NCBI GenBank assembly: GCA_025526935.1
Contig: JAHLKD010000035.1
Span: 310,001 to 374,000 of the forward strand
Length of the DNA: 64,000 bases
Reading direction: 5' to 3'
Source of the DNA: Cladochytrium replicatum
Taxonomy: Eukaryota > Chytridiomycota > Chytridiomycetes > Cladochytriales > Cladochytriaceae
Made by a program: the position numbers and the translations under genes. The notes below the pieces were generated by a model. It searched no databases. It saw only the letters and a program-made list of their open reading frames with translations, and was not told where the DNA came from. Within the stretch, counting starts at the first letter, position 1. Every line of letters starts with the position of its first letter. Shown piece by piece: positions 1-12,666 of this stretch.

Positions 1-1654
1 GATCCTGGAAAGTCGTAGCCTCCCATCAATTTCATATACTACTTAAAAATTGATTGAAGTTGACCAGAAAGCAGAGTAATTACAAACCGCTTTCTCAAGT
101 ATGCTGGGCCACAATTCATTCCGGTTAGAGGAGTATGTACATAAAAGAGACCCTATATCTCAATTCAGTTAGATCACCAAGGTAATGTGAATTCAAAAAC
201 CGTCGCGTGAAACTGGAAGAAGATCATCAACAACTGTAGGAGAATAATCAGAAATCAATTGTTGAAACATGATCTTAGGATCACCTATCTATTTGAAAAG
301 TTAGGATTCATTTGTATCTGTGATTACTCTAGCTCTCACTTTGCGGGCAACTCCATTGAAGTATATTTTCACAACATACTTTCCACTTGGATTATATATT
401 GGCTGGCCATCAAAATTTTGTGGATGGATATTGCAAGTGAGAATCTAAAGATATTTGTTGGAAACAACCTGGATTTATCTGAATTAAATTCACCTTGCTC
501 CTGAATCTCTGTTCATATGCTGCAGCAACACACATAGATGCAACAAACGAACAGTCAGTCACAGTTTCCTGAGTTCAACAATTAGACAGATAATCAAATG
601 AAAAGAACCCAGAGTACTTGAATGATGCTGTGACCAGAAACAAAGCATATCATTTGAGGCTTTGTAATAAACTCCGAAGGCCTTTTCCAAGCCAAGAACT
701 TCTTCTGCTGCTTTGGTGAAAGACGTAGCAGGCCATCAGGATCAAGAAACAATGAAGCCATAAAATGGGTATCTTTTGAGTCTTCAGCCATCCATGGTAG
801 AAAGATCAAATTGTTCACAATTGATGCAGCTTTTATTATCTCCAGGTCATGTTGATTGAACATAGGAACAATATCCTGTGATTTCGAGCCAGTTGACTCT
901 GATGAATTGATCTGGCGCACAATGGGCTTGAGTCGCTCTGCTGACATTATGCTCTGCTTTGCCTTTCCAACTGCAGTTTGTTTTAATTGCGGGCTAATAT
1001 CTGGATCTTCTGGGCCATGAACAAACGTTTTACGCTCAGTTGCATATATATCCTACCTTGCACAACTTTCATGAGGATTTCAGCTGCGGCGATATACAGG
1101 TCCAGAGCTTGAACATAGGCACTGGACTTTTCCTCATCATTGGCTCTATCCAGAAGCATCTTTTCCCAAGATTAGCACTTTGCAAGGTTATCCCAAACAA
1201 TCTCTCACTGCAGCATAATCAATTCGGTTGGAGAGATCTCTACTTGTTGCATAAGTCTTATCTCGCCAAACGATTTCGCAAAGCTTTCGTAGATGCTCCG
1301 CTCGAGAGATATACTCTCGCGCTTTGTGCAAAAAGCTTTGCTTTTCTGGTCCATCGGGCTCAACTGCAAAGAATCAGAATCGATTCCGAACTGGTGCATT
1401 AAATTCTTACGTTTAACTATTCTAAGCAACAGCTGTAGTGTTATGAAGTGAGAAAACATCCCATGATCTCGTTTTTAGCCCGCACCTGGCCGGTTTCGAT
1501 GTAGTAAGTGTATCCCAACTGGACATCGTGCTCCAAGTCTGCGTTTACTGAAGTTTTACGTAAGATTCTGAGTCCACAGTAGTAGATTGAACTAACCTGC
1601 CCATCGTGCGTGCTCCAGCGCTACTTCCTTGAGTTCACGAAGCGAAGTTGCCAT
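1..1654 (-). CDS. Calpain-7/PalB-like cysteine protease, C-terminus beyond the window
   Basis: This is the N-terminal half of a calpain-7 (fungal PalB/Rim13) type cysteine protease, a family that acts with ESCRT-III, in fungi mainly in ambient-pH signalling. The start is the ATG at 1652-1654. The first exons (about 1654-1050) encode MIT-like helical segments. The segment at 947-600 has the family's linker, with the motif LSPKQQKKFLAW followed by RPSEFI. After an intron comes the catalytic block TDCSFVAS, with the nucleophile Cys codon at 551-553. Further exons read GQPIYNPSGKYVVKIY, VVDDLLPV, then YMKLMGGYDFPG at the very edge. The catalytic His and Asn and the C2-like domains lie outside the window. 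At least seven short introns are needed. The best match is human CAPN7. The identification is firm; exact exon edges are by eye. Confidence 0.88.
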
Positions 1655-1755
1655 CGTGCCGAATGTGGCATGAAATGGGAGGCTTACACTTTTGCGCCAC
1701 TGGTCTTTGAACTTCCGTCCATATTTCCCAAAAATTAAATAAGCAATATATTTGT

Positions 1756-2987
<1,232 letters not shown>

Positions 2988-3204
2988 ATGAAGAAAACGA
3001 TGGGTGACAAGCCATGCCAGAAATCTTTTAATCACATTAATGTTTCCCATTTCTGATGTGGCGGTCCTCAATCACTAAACAATTGAAGTAGACTTTTACA
3101 TGCAGTGGACCAGATATCCATTTATTATGCTAGTAACATATGAGACACGCATTGTAACTGACCACACACTCACTGTCGCTGGACAGAATGCACTTAACGG
3201 GTAT

Positions 3205-5022
3205 TTACTTGAACACCTTGCCTAAAAAATGGGCAGAGTGTTAGAAGTGTCGAATACAGACTGGGAATCTTACCGTCGGCGAAGGACTTGCCGTTGATCT
3301 TCTCATCCCATGCAATGTAAGCCTCGAACTCAGCGCGGACAGCGGGGTCAGATGAGTCCTTCTTCGTGAAGTTGTAGCTCTCGTAGTCCGCCGCTTCCTG
3401 GACTTCGGCAGGGATATCCTGGCCGCGGAAGATGAAGTACCCGGAGATCTCGTTCTTCCTGTCCTCACCAAGGACAAGGAGGGAACCGAATGCGTACTTC
3501 CTTGCCCTCTCGAGGCGCTGGAAGAAACCTCCTGTAGCAGAATATAGGTTTAGCCACGGATTCCAATGTAATTGGACGTTCCATACCGACTAAGTTGGCA
3601 GACATGAACACCATGGTCAACTCGTCGTTGTACTTGTAGTCGAGCTTCCACATCGAGTATCCCTCGGCATCATAGTGCTCCCAGAACCAGTTCACGGCAG
3701 TAGGGCGGGTGTCGTTGTTGGAGTAGGTGCGCTTCCACTCGTCAAGGATGAGCCTTGATGGGGGCAGAAGGTCCAAGGGGTTCTTGCCCTTTGGCTTCTC
3801 GTCGGCGTAGCTTTCCTCCTCTTCTTCGTCATCATCCTTCTTCTTGGGCTTCTCCTTCTCCTCCTTGGGCTTCTCCTCCTTCTTAGGCTTCTCCTCCTTG
3901 GGCTTTTCCTCCTTCTTGGGCTTCTCAGCTTTCTTAGCTAACAAAACAGCATAATTTAGCAAAGGACGGAATGTACCAACGTCAACGCACCAACAGCGAC
4001 CTGCATCTTCTCGCAGAGCTTGACCTCGCCGAGAACGGCAGCAAAGTTCGGCTGGTTGATCAAAGTGATGAACCATCGGTTGACGTTCTTGTAAAGGGCA
4101 CGGAACTCAGGGTCCATAACAACTTTGTAGAAGTTCAGAAGAGCACTAGCGAGGGTGATGTCGGCGAGTGTGATCGATTCACCAACAAGGAAGGTTCGGG
4201 AAAGGAGGTAATTGTTCAACGCAGCGAGGAGCTTAGCGAGATCCTCCTTGGCCTTCTTGGTGTTGGCCTCGTTGTTGGGGATCCACCCGTAGATGGGGAA
4301 GAGCCAGGTGGCGCTGATGGGGGAGAGCTCGTTATCGGCAACGGCAATCCATTGCTGAATAGTAGCGGCGTCCTTTGCGTTGGCACCGAGCAGTTTAGCC
4401 GCGGGCTTTGCGGCGGCAACTGAAAAGAAACAGATCAGAAAATTGCGTCTAAATTTGGGTTTTTAAAACAAAAGTGCTTGGCAGGATCAGGGTATTATTT
4501 CTCAACACTATGCTTTCAGCCAGGGATAACTGTATACTGGCAAATTTCTCATCTTTTCCTGCCGTTCGCACAAAAAACAATGTTCTAACTTACTATAGTG
4601 AGCGATTGCGCCGCTCTCGAACAAAGTGAATCCGTCAGCACCCTCAAAGGCAGGAACCTTGCCGAGGGGGAACTTGGCCAAGAACTCAGGAGTCTACAAA
4701 TCAAAGGCAGCTTAGGAGTTATTCTGTTTTGGGCAAACTATGTGAATACCTTGTTGTCAACTCCCATTGCCAAGTCAACCACTTCGATGTCAACACCGGC
4801 ATACTTGGCAGCGATGAGAGCCTTAGCGACACGGGCGTTGTTGGGGTCTAGATGTTGAAATGTATCTTTGTCAGTAAACAAAGAAAATGGTAAGGAATGT
4901 GAGCTTACAGGAGTGGATTTTCTGAAAGATCGACCATGGAAAGAAGAAGCGACATCATAGTCAGTATCCCAAAGCTTCACACATTCGCATGGCAGAAGCT
5001 GACTTACACCAAAGGGAGCCAT
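3205..5022 (-). CDS. TEF3/EF1G: Elongation factor 1-gamma (eEF1B gamma subunit)
   Basis: This is the structural subunit of the eEF1B complex, which recharges eEF1A with GTP during translation elongation. A tiny first exon encodes MAPFG, with the ATG at 5020-5022. It is followed by a GST-like N domain ([32 protein letters not shown]) and a GST C domain (about 4430-3970). A Lys/Glu linker then repeats the unit KPKEE or KPKKEE several times and runs into an acidic DDDEEEEE stretch. The conserved EF1G C-terminal domain follows ([27 protein letters not shown]-type strand, [12 protein letters not shown]). The last exon holds only KVFK and the stop. About six introns are present. It is divergent from the NDFIP-like gene across a 242-bp shared promoter. 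The repeated linker is longer than in many homologues but of the usual kind. Confidence 0.95.
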
Positions 5023-5264
5023 TGCGACGATCTTTCTTGCTCGGATGCTTAGCCCGTCAGCAAAAAACAGGAGCACAAGAAAACCTTTTCATTAGCCCCG
5101 ATTCGGCACATTGTTCCAGCCTCACCAGCCACATCAGCCATTCGTTCATGTTCACGTGTCCTTGCACTGTCCGCCACTCCTGCGCACGCCATTCTGTGGC
5201 TCACTCGCAGCTGGAACCCATCCCCAATCAATCAATCACCGCAGCTGCCCTCCCTCAACTCCAA

Positions 5265-6269
5265 ATGCGTCCAACCTACGAAAGGGTATCTATCCATGCG
5301 TACGGACTATCTCATCCCATCTGTTCTAAATGTTGAATAGCTTGCAGGCGAAGAGGCCCACCAAAGTGACGATGCCGAGTACCAGCCTTTGCATGTTGTC
5401 GGCGACGATGACGATGGTGCTGAGCCATTAGCTTCCACCGCCCGCGCTTCGTCAGACGAACCCTCCCCATCCACACTCCCTATTGGTGGCTCTTCCTCCT
5501 CTTCCTCGTATCCACCAGCATCCGTATCTTCCACCCGTTCCGCCCCTATTGGTAGTGGTGGCGACGGTGTCTTCGGTCATCTAGCTGCCAAACCAGACGC
5601 ACCGTCTGCTGGAAAAGTGTTCCAGGAGATTGAGCCTCCGTCATACGCTGAGGCCGTGCATGACCCAACCCCACCGTACATTGAAACCACAATTATTTCC
5701 GGTTTTGGTGAAGACGGAGACGTTATTATCGAAGGCATGCCTGTCGGTCATTTCCTTGCTTTCTTTGTAAACATGATGGTTTCCATGAGTTTTGATACCA
5801 TTGGTATGTGCACAACAATGATTAACTTATTCCACTTGTCAATGCTATACTGTGAAAATAGGCTTCCTCTTGACAGCACTCCTTGCTACATCGCATGCTG
5901 CTAAGCATGGCTCTCGCGCTGGTCTTGGTATCACTCTTATTCGCTACGTATGTCTGTTGGTCGGTTATTTTCCCATCAAACTTATATCTCTTCAAAGGGG
6001 TTTAACTTTAAGGCATTGTCGATCGATGACGAGCTTGAGCAATACAAGTACTACGACCCTGATACACCACCCTCGCGAGAAGATTTGCAAGCGCAGAATG
6101 AATGGACAGCTTATATCTTGTTCCTGCTTGGTTTCTTTATGCTCTTCGTAAGTCGCTTTGTGTATTGCTACATTCTTTGCTCACCAAATTTAAGCACGCA
6201 AATGCCGAGTTTCTACGCATTCAAAGACTCAAATCGATAATCCTTGCCAGTTCCGAAGGATCTGTTTAG
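5265..6269 (+). CDS. NDFIP/Bsd2 family membrane adaptor for NEDD4-type ubiquitin ligases
   Basis: This is a Golgi/endosomal membrane protein family that recruits Rsp5/NEDD4 HECT ligases to cargo. The first exon is the short MRPTYER (ATG 5265-5267), joined across an intron to LAGEEAHQSDDAEYQPL. The N-terminal cytosolic part is Ser/Pro-rich and contains one PPxY ligase-binding motif, EPPSYAEAV. The hallmark core follows: GHFLAFFVNMMVSMSF, GFLLTALLATSHAAKHGSRA and GLGITLIRYGF, making two membrane segments. A third is TAYILFLLGFFMLF. The last exon reads HANAEFLRIQRLKSIILASS, then the stop at 6267-6269, like fungal Bsd2/Tre1 tails. Four introns are inferred. The family call is secure; which yeast paralogue it corresponds to is not resolved. 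Confidence 0.9.
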
Positions 6270-6620
6270 AATGTCGGGTTGCGTGCGTTTTTTGAAAAAG
6301 AGTTCAACCCCGAGTGTTGTGTAACGTTGCAATTGAGTTCTATCCCTTTTTGAGATTGAACAATTTCTAATGTCACACCATTGCACAATTTTTCTCTGCG
6401 GTTGCACAAACAATATTTTGCGTATTTGTTCCCAAATGCGTGGCTGTTCGGTTCACTCCCCATCTCCCCTTCGTGGTCACTTCATATTTCTTTCTCAATT
6501 TGTGACTCTTTGTAATGGAGTAGTTTCCGTCTTTTGAAAGTAACAGGGTTTGAAACAAACAAGATCTCATTAGTTCAAAACGCAAACCACACAGGAGTAT
6601 CTAAGAACTAATATGTTCTG
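6270..6620. other. Convergent intergenic gap
   Basis: This is the shared 3' region of two convergent genes. It is A+T-rich with no coding similarity, repeat or RNA signature that I can see. Confidence 0.6.
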
Positions 6621-8654
6621 CTAAAGAGCAGCGGTAGAAAGAATTGCTTCAAGAAGCCCCATTGTCTCCATCAGTTTCTCTTGCAATTTCAACTCTTGAA
6701 TCAGCTTGAAGCGTAGCGAAGTGAAGATGTCATCAATGATCGTCGACTGCCCAATGACTGGCCAATACATGTCTGAAAATGGATAGCGTAAACAATGCAG
6801 AAGGCAGAAATGTTTCATCTGTATCTACCCAAAACCATATTTGTCACAGCGATCAAAAGCGACGAGTATCGTGGATTGTCTATGTTCTTCAGTAGGAACC
6901 GTGCTAATGGCTCCAGCGAAATGTCATCTCGCCCAGCTAATGCTCTGCGCAATCCATCGCGATGAATGAGCTCTTCTAATAACGACACAATGACGAGAAC
7001 GCTCTGATTCTAATAGAAACGGTGGCCATTCCTCCAACATTAACGAAAACAAACCAAGATCAAATTTTGCACTAACCGTAGAAAGCGCCGAGTCAAGCGC
7101 ATTCCCGTACTGGAAGCTCTTCAAAAACTTTTCATATGGCTTTAGACGTTTCCTTCTCCTCGATTCAATCCGAACATCAGTCTACACGAACATGTTAGTC
7201 AAAGAAAGGGACATCTCGGAACATGATTACCTCGTCAGGTGTGTATGCTACACCACGAGTGAACCACTCAGCCGGTGTTAAACCTTGGCGTGCGCCAGTT
7301 CTCTGCACCTCGCGAACACGCTCGATAGTTTTAATCTTCCTCCGCCGGACCGAAACCAAACTATTTGTCATCCCCACAACCAAGTGTGAATCATCTGGCT
7401 ATCAAATTCATGATATCTGCGTTTAAGTACTAATATCTCCTGAAGCGGGAAGTAATGAAGGCTTACCGACATCTCTGCGCACAAAATTGGGGCGGGATAC
7501 TTTGCAGAATGAACAACCTTATAGTCGTGCAGCGAATAGACTTTGAGATGATGATCCAGCGAGCCACTCAGCAACCGAGTGCCCGCGACGTTCAAAGAGA
7601 GTGTTGTAACGGTCTTTTGGTTGTTCGAGAGCGTTTGGATGAGCCGCCCCCCCGCATTGATGTCCCAAATTTTGATATTATTGCTCCCTGATCGTTAAAT
7701 AGATGGTTTAATCTTAATTATGAGATAAAAAAAGGTGAATCGTACCCGCTGATGCGATCAAGCTCCCTCCAGGCATGACTACTATTGATTCTACTGGTGC
7801 ACCATGATCCACTTTCAGAACTCCCGACTTTGACCGCGAGTCCCACACGCGAACAGTATGATCATAAGATCCCGAAGCTAATATGTGAGGGCTAACAGGG
7901 TTCACAACCACAGAACGGACATAATCCTAAAAAGAAGTAGGTGAGTTTCAGACCCACATTCACATGATCCATTTGTCTTACTTGGTGCTCATCAAATAAT
8001 GAAGTCGCAGACCCTGTTGGGATATCCCACAATCGCACAGTTCGATCGTCACCTCCGGACAAAACTTCGGTTTTCACCAGAGAGAATTTCGTCGATCGCA
8101 CAGGTCTTTTGAGAACTCCGTCAAAACGATAACGACATCACGCAAAGAGGAACGTATCTTACCCATCATGACCTTCCAGCGTCCGAAGGACCGCTCTCCC
8201 TTTCAGCTCGAAGATCTGCCCGTAACAGCCGGTCAAACACCACAAGCGCGAAAGTCATGCAGGCTTCTTTAAAACCTGAACTAAGCCGGTTGCATCACCA
8301 GCAACAAGTAGGACGCCATCGGAACGGTAGCTCCCGCTGTACGCAACATCTTTGAATCGCGTAACAGACTTCTTCAATTCGTTGGTGTTGGGACTATACA
8401 CCTGCACTCTTGCTGAAGCTGAGATAGCGAAATCATGCGGTGCAACTGGTGAGAAGGAGATGTGTGTGACTGGCCCATATGTTTTAATGACCGTTGAACT
8501 CTGAATCAGAAAGTCATGCTAAATTTCTGGGCTATGTTGACCTTCAGAACATTGGTTGGCTTACCTTAAACTTTCGCCAGAAGCCCGCTTCGACAGTCTT
8601 CTTTTCGACAGGCTTCGGAAACTTCCTCAGCTGCAGCTTTTGAAATTCTGACAT
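6621..8654 (-). CDS. UTP15: U3 snoRNP protein UTP15 (t-UTP subcomplex)
   Basis: UTP15 is a WD40 component of the small-subunit processome (t-UTP/UtpA), needed for pre-18S rRNA transcription and processing in the nucleolus. The ATG (8652-8654) begins MSEFQKLQLRKFPKPVEKKT. Several WD repeats can be followed: VLSGGDDRTVRLWDIP, ILASGSYDHTVRVWDSR, HGAPVESIVVMPGGSLIASA and LLSGSLDHHLKVYSLHDYK. The linker VVGMTNSLVSVRRRK follows, then the UTP15 C-terminal domain (YWPVIGQSTIIDDIF and ELKLQEKLMETMGLLEAIL). The TAG stop is at 6621-6623. Eight or so introns split it, one small exon in the 8100-8300 stretch being unclear to me. A GTCACGTG box lies 39-46 bp upstream of the ATG. Identity is based on several collinear matches to human UTP15. 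Confidence 0.93.
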
Positions 8655-8692
8655 GTTTGCGGAAAACTTAGTGCTAGAAAAGTGATATGAAA

Positions 8693-8700
8693 CACGTGAC
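8693..8700 (-). promoter_or_regulatory. GTCACGTG E-box upstream of UTP15
   Basis: The octamer CACGTGAC on the + strand (GTCACGTG toward the gene) lies about 40 bp before the UTP15 start codon. It matches the basic helix-loop-helix/Cbf1-type site. The same octamer occurs before two other genes here. The function is inferred only. Confidence 0.35.
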
Positions 8701-8908
8701 AATATATTTACGACGGAAAGAAAAATAAAGATAAAAAAAAGGAAAAAAGGAAATCCTTAGACCCAAAAACAAGTCTAGATCGAGTTCACACTACGAAAAA
8801 CCCTACTCCACGAAAAGCAATTTTAAAAAATTTACAACGGAAATGCTTACAGAAAGGCAAAAAAAGTTCCAGATATTTATTTGGTACAGTCATCCCACCT
8901 TTGCTACC

Positions 8909-11900
8909 TCAGTATGGCGGCGGAGGGTACGTCGGCTGGGCTGGCCACACGTACTGAGGATACGCGGCGAAGACGTTTCCGTTACTGATCTGGAAATGGT
9001 TGACGCGAGCACCAGCAGGAATTGTTCCAGGTGGCAAGGACGAATAAGCAGGCGGGGCACTAGTGTACTGAATTGTGTTCGCCGGATACGGCGACGCGAT
9101 ATAGCCAACGGGAGTCGCTCGAGGAGGAGAAGTGTTGCCAATCTGTCTTCCACTGGTGCTTCCAGTTCCAGGTATCTGCTGTTGTTGCAGCCGTTGAGAT
9201 TTCTGCTGCTGTTTTCCATCACCAGCAGGGGCAGGAGCAGCTTTCAAATATGCGGCGTAACGCTCAAGAAAGTTTTGCTCCTGGAACCAGGTTCGGAAGT
9301 CTTGTACCAAGCTGCGGGGAACTCCATACGTCCAGTCCTTTCCGTCGTTCACATCAAGTTTGCATACACTCACAAAACGGTCCGCTCCCACTTTCTCGGA
9401 TAGCCACGCTTTTACGTGGAACCTAATCTTTCCTTGCCATTTCTTATTCAACGAGCGGTGGTTCGGAATGATGGTATCAATGACACTACAGTATGAAAAG
9501 TTACCAGAGGTCAAAAGTTCACCTCGACAACGCTTACGTCATATAAGGAACCCGAGGTCCTCGGAGATCGATTGCAGAAGTTACAGTTGTGGCAACAGTT
9601 GCAATGGAGGGAGCTGGCACATTTCCTTGATCGGACTGGGTTTGAGTATGCTGTGTGGTGTTCGATGCAACGTCTCCGGTGGAGCCAGTCGGAGCTGGAA
9701 ATATGGGCCGCTTTTTGAATTTAGGTAGTGTTAGAGGCGGCAATCTGGTCGCAGAATGATTCTCCGCACTCAAGGCGGCTGGAGAGTTCCTCACATTAAC
9801 CGGTCCATCCGCTGACTCAGATGAGCTAGTTCGCCCACTTGCATCAACCAACTCGTTATTGACGATACCAGATGTGCCTTTTATGCTCTTGCGCCGTGTG
9901 TCCCCTTTCGTACTCACTCCCATCTTCTCAATGCTTAAAGCTACCTTTCCCCCACTTGATACTTTGAATTTCTGCGGTGAGACAGATGGCTGGATTGTCG
10001 CATTGTTGGATTCCACGGCCTATTTTCGTCGCAAATCAGAAAAGAGATTGAAAACAGTTTTGATTTTGTGTACCTCAACGTGAGCCGATGGTGATTCGGA
10101 CTCTGAAGCAAGAACCGGGGCGTTTGCAGCTTCAGAGTTCAATGACAGACCCACCGGTTCCGCGATTCCATTCGCCGGAGTGGGAGCAAGGCTTGGGGAC
10201 AGCATCATCATGTCATCAACAAAGGAGAGAAGCGGGTCTTCCGCAGTTGCAGTATTCCCACCGTCCGCAATGTCATCGCCTTCCTCAGCAGCATCAACGT
10301 CCTCGGATTCAACCATTTTGATAATTTTATCTTCTTCTGATGAAACATGAACCAAAGTTGCAGGAGAAGGAGCAGAGGTTGAATTATCCACGATCATTGG
10401 TTCGGAAAATGTTCCCATTCGCACATTTCGTCGAGGTGAAGATCGCGTTGGCTCTGTTGGATCTACCGACTTTGCAGAGAAATCGGTGTCTACCTCAGAC
10501 GGCCGAATCGGTTCCAATCCGTCTCGACGTATTTCGTTCTCTTCCGTACATTCTTCGCTTTCGCGTATTACTCTCACGACGCGTCTGGACTTCTGAGTAA
10601 GACGAACCGGACTCGTTGATTCTGCACTGGACGTGGAATCGAGCCGCTTTCTCTTTGCAGGAGACGCACTTGTCCTGAATTTAGTAACATTCACCGCGTT
10701 GTGATGATTTGGACCATCTTCCTCTTCAGATGGCCAAAGCTGGTCTTCATCACTTTCTTCGTTGTGGTTCTGTGGTCTACTTGAACCGTGCAGTTTTCCT
10801 ACTGAAATAATACTGTGTTGACTCACGCGCTCCTGACCTCTCATTTCACGTTGCTGGACGTTTTCTCCAGTTAATTCCTCAACCTGCGTTGGTTTGTTGG
10901 GAATCTGCACTGTCACGGGGAGCTTAAAAGACCGTTCTGAGTGCACAAGAGCTCCTTCCTTAGACTCCAGAGAGTCTGAAGTGGTGATTGAGGCAGACTG
11001 AGCTGGAGGCGAGCACAATGCAGTTGATAACTGCGAAGCTGAAGAAGGCATTTCTGGGCTCTTTTCGGGGGATCTGTTCAGCACAGGAGACGCACCTGGT
11101 TGTCGGCGGTCACGCCGGAGCGTGACGGTCGTGTATCTTCCTTCAATGAACTTTGACTCAATGAACAACATGACTTGCTCGGCAAAGCGTCGAGGTATCG
11201 CCAGATCACGGACATACGTTTCATCTTCTTCTGGTTCACCGGGTGCATCTGAGCTGGTTTCCACACAACTTGGAACATCTGCCACTGTCTTTGGGCGTTT
11301 AGTGGCACTTCCTCTCGTTCGAAAGTTCTGGCGCTTCTTTCGCGTGACACCATAGATACACTTTGCAGCAACTTCAGGGCTAAGGTACTGCTTATGCCAC
11401 TCCTGAATGTCTGCCATAACTCTGTCACGTTGCGGCTTTTTCAAGTTGCTCAGTGCACCAGGATGGTGCATCCGGATTACATCTTGCCAACGAACAAGCG
11501 CATCTTCGCCGGTATCGTCGACACTAATGTTTTGATGTTGAGGAATTGGAGCTTGGCTGTGGGTGGAAGCCTCTACTTCTTTTGACTTGTGCTCAATAAG
11601 CAATCATAAAAAAACGCTCCGAAAACGACTTTGAGCATTACTCACCGCCACGTCTTCCACAGGAGTTGGTAATATGTGGTTCGGCGTTTTGTCAACAGGC
11701 AAAACTGACAATTTCGGAGGAACAGAGATCAATTGTTCATCTCGTGCAGTTGATGGGCCAGATTGAGCGCGAGCAACATTTGTGTGCTTGACTGCCTCAA
11801 CTTTCTCCGCAGTCGGCAAAAGATTGTTCAGTCGAGTCTGCTCTTCACTTAGCGCCCTAATCTTTAGCTGAAGCTCGTTGATGCAGGCAGCCTGAATCTC

Positions 11901-12191
11901 AATCCGCGTTTCCGCAAAGTGAAGCTGTTCCTTTAGCTCCGAGTTTTCGTCGCGAACTTTCTCGACTTCTCCTTGAGCCGCGTCGCATGAGGACTGAAGA
12001 TTCCTCTGCTTCCCCAATAGGCCTTCGATCTGCTTCTGTAAAGTGTCATTTCGGACTGTTGCTTGATTAAATTGTCGTGAGATTGCAGCCAATGACGCAG
12101 TAAGCTCTACAATGTCATCCCCAGTCTGCGATGGTACGATCTCATCGTCTCCTCCCGGACCAGACGAGGTTTTCGCAGCAAGTTCGTTCAT
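8909..12191 (-). CDS. Unrecognised nuclear-type coiled-coil protein, about 1,080 residues
   Basis: I do not recognise this protein. The ATG at 12189-12191 is the first after an in-frame upstream stop. Four exons join in frame: 12191-about 11648, about 11592-10073, about 10025-9537, and about 9488-8909. Residues about 20-110 form a coiled coil (DTLQKQIEGLLGKQ, then heptads to LNNLLPTAEKV). The second exon has two ordered patches: ALVRWQDVIRMHHPGALSNL with a following basic KKRQNF/KRPK stretch, and DLAIPRRFAEQVMLFIESKF. A long Ser/Pro/acidic disordered segment with basic KRKR signals follows. The last exon has a compact domain-like stretch (WQGKIRFHVKAWLSEKVG, then KDWTYGVPRSLVQDFRTWF) and a Gln/Pro/Tyr-rich tail ending PTYPPPPY. 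Composition suggests a nuclear scaffold. It is divergent from the LRR gene. Confidence 0.75.
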
Positions 12192-12666
12192 TGCAACGAA
12201 CTTCGGCTCGACTCAATCAGAGAGTTCCACTATCCTACTACAACGAGAACAGATAAATATCGCTTATTGTCGAAGCCACATACATACCAATGAGAATCAA
12301 GGCAGAGATCGGCGATTGCAAACGGCATACACCAACCTACTGTAGCCTTCAGTTATTGAATGAAAGCACACAAGCCCTGTATTTTTGTAGCTGTGAGTGC
12401 GCGCGAATCCCTCTGTTTAGTGGTAACACGGGTGTGTGGCAATTAGGTGGTGTTGTGCGGACGCGAGTTGAAGGACGCGTTTGGCAGAGGCGAAATTGCC
12501 TCACAGAAACCGAGGGCTAATGCGCAAAATGAAACAATTATCCCTCTTGCAAAGGTTGCGAAAAAAAGAGGTTTAATTCAATACGATCTAAGAATAGATC
12601 GTGTCCATATTCAATTTGAACTTCAGCCGCTTTTGATCGATTTTAAGACGAACACACGTGACACTC
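12192..12666. other. Bidirectional promoter region
   Basis: This 475-bp spacer lies between the start codons of two divergent genes. It holds a CACGTGAC box right before the LRR gene. I see no RNA gene or mobile element in it. Confidence 0.5.
12655..12662 (+). promoter_or_regulatory. CACGTGAC E-box at the start of the LRR gene
   Basis: The octamer CACGTGAC ends 4 bp before the ATG of the LRR protein gene. It is the same octamer as in front of UTP15 and the FHA gene. So close to the ATG it implies either a very short leader or transcription starting downstream; this is inference. Confidence 0.3.

Noticed and set aside
3971-4423. 150-codon open frame on the plus strand
   Set aside because: It lies antisense to conserved eEF1B-gamma exons and has no family signature.
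8843-9403. 186-codon open frame on the plus strand
   Set aside because: Antisense to the last exon of the coiled-coil protein gene; Arg/Ser-rich shadow composition.
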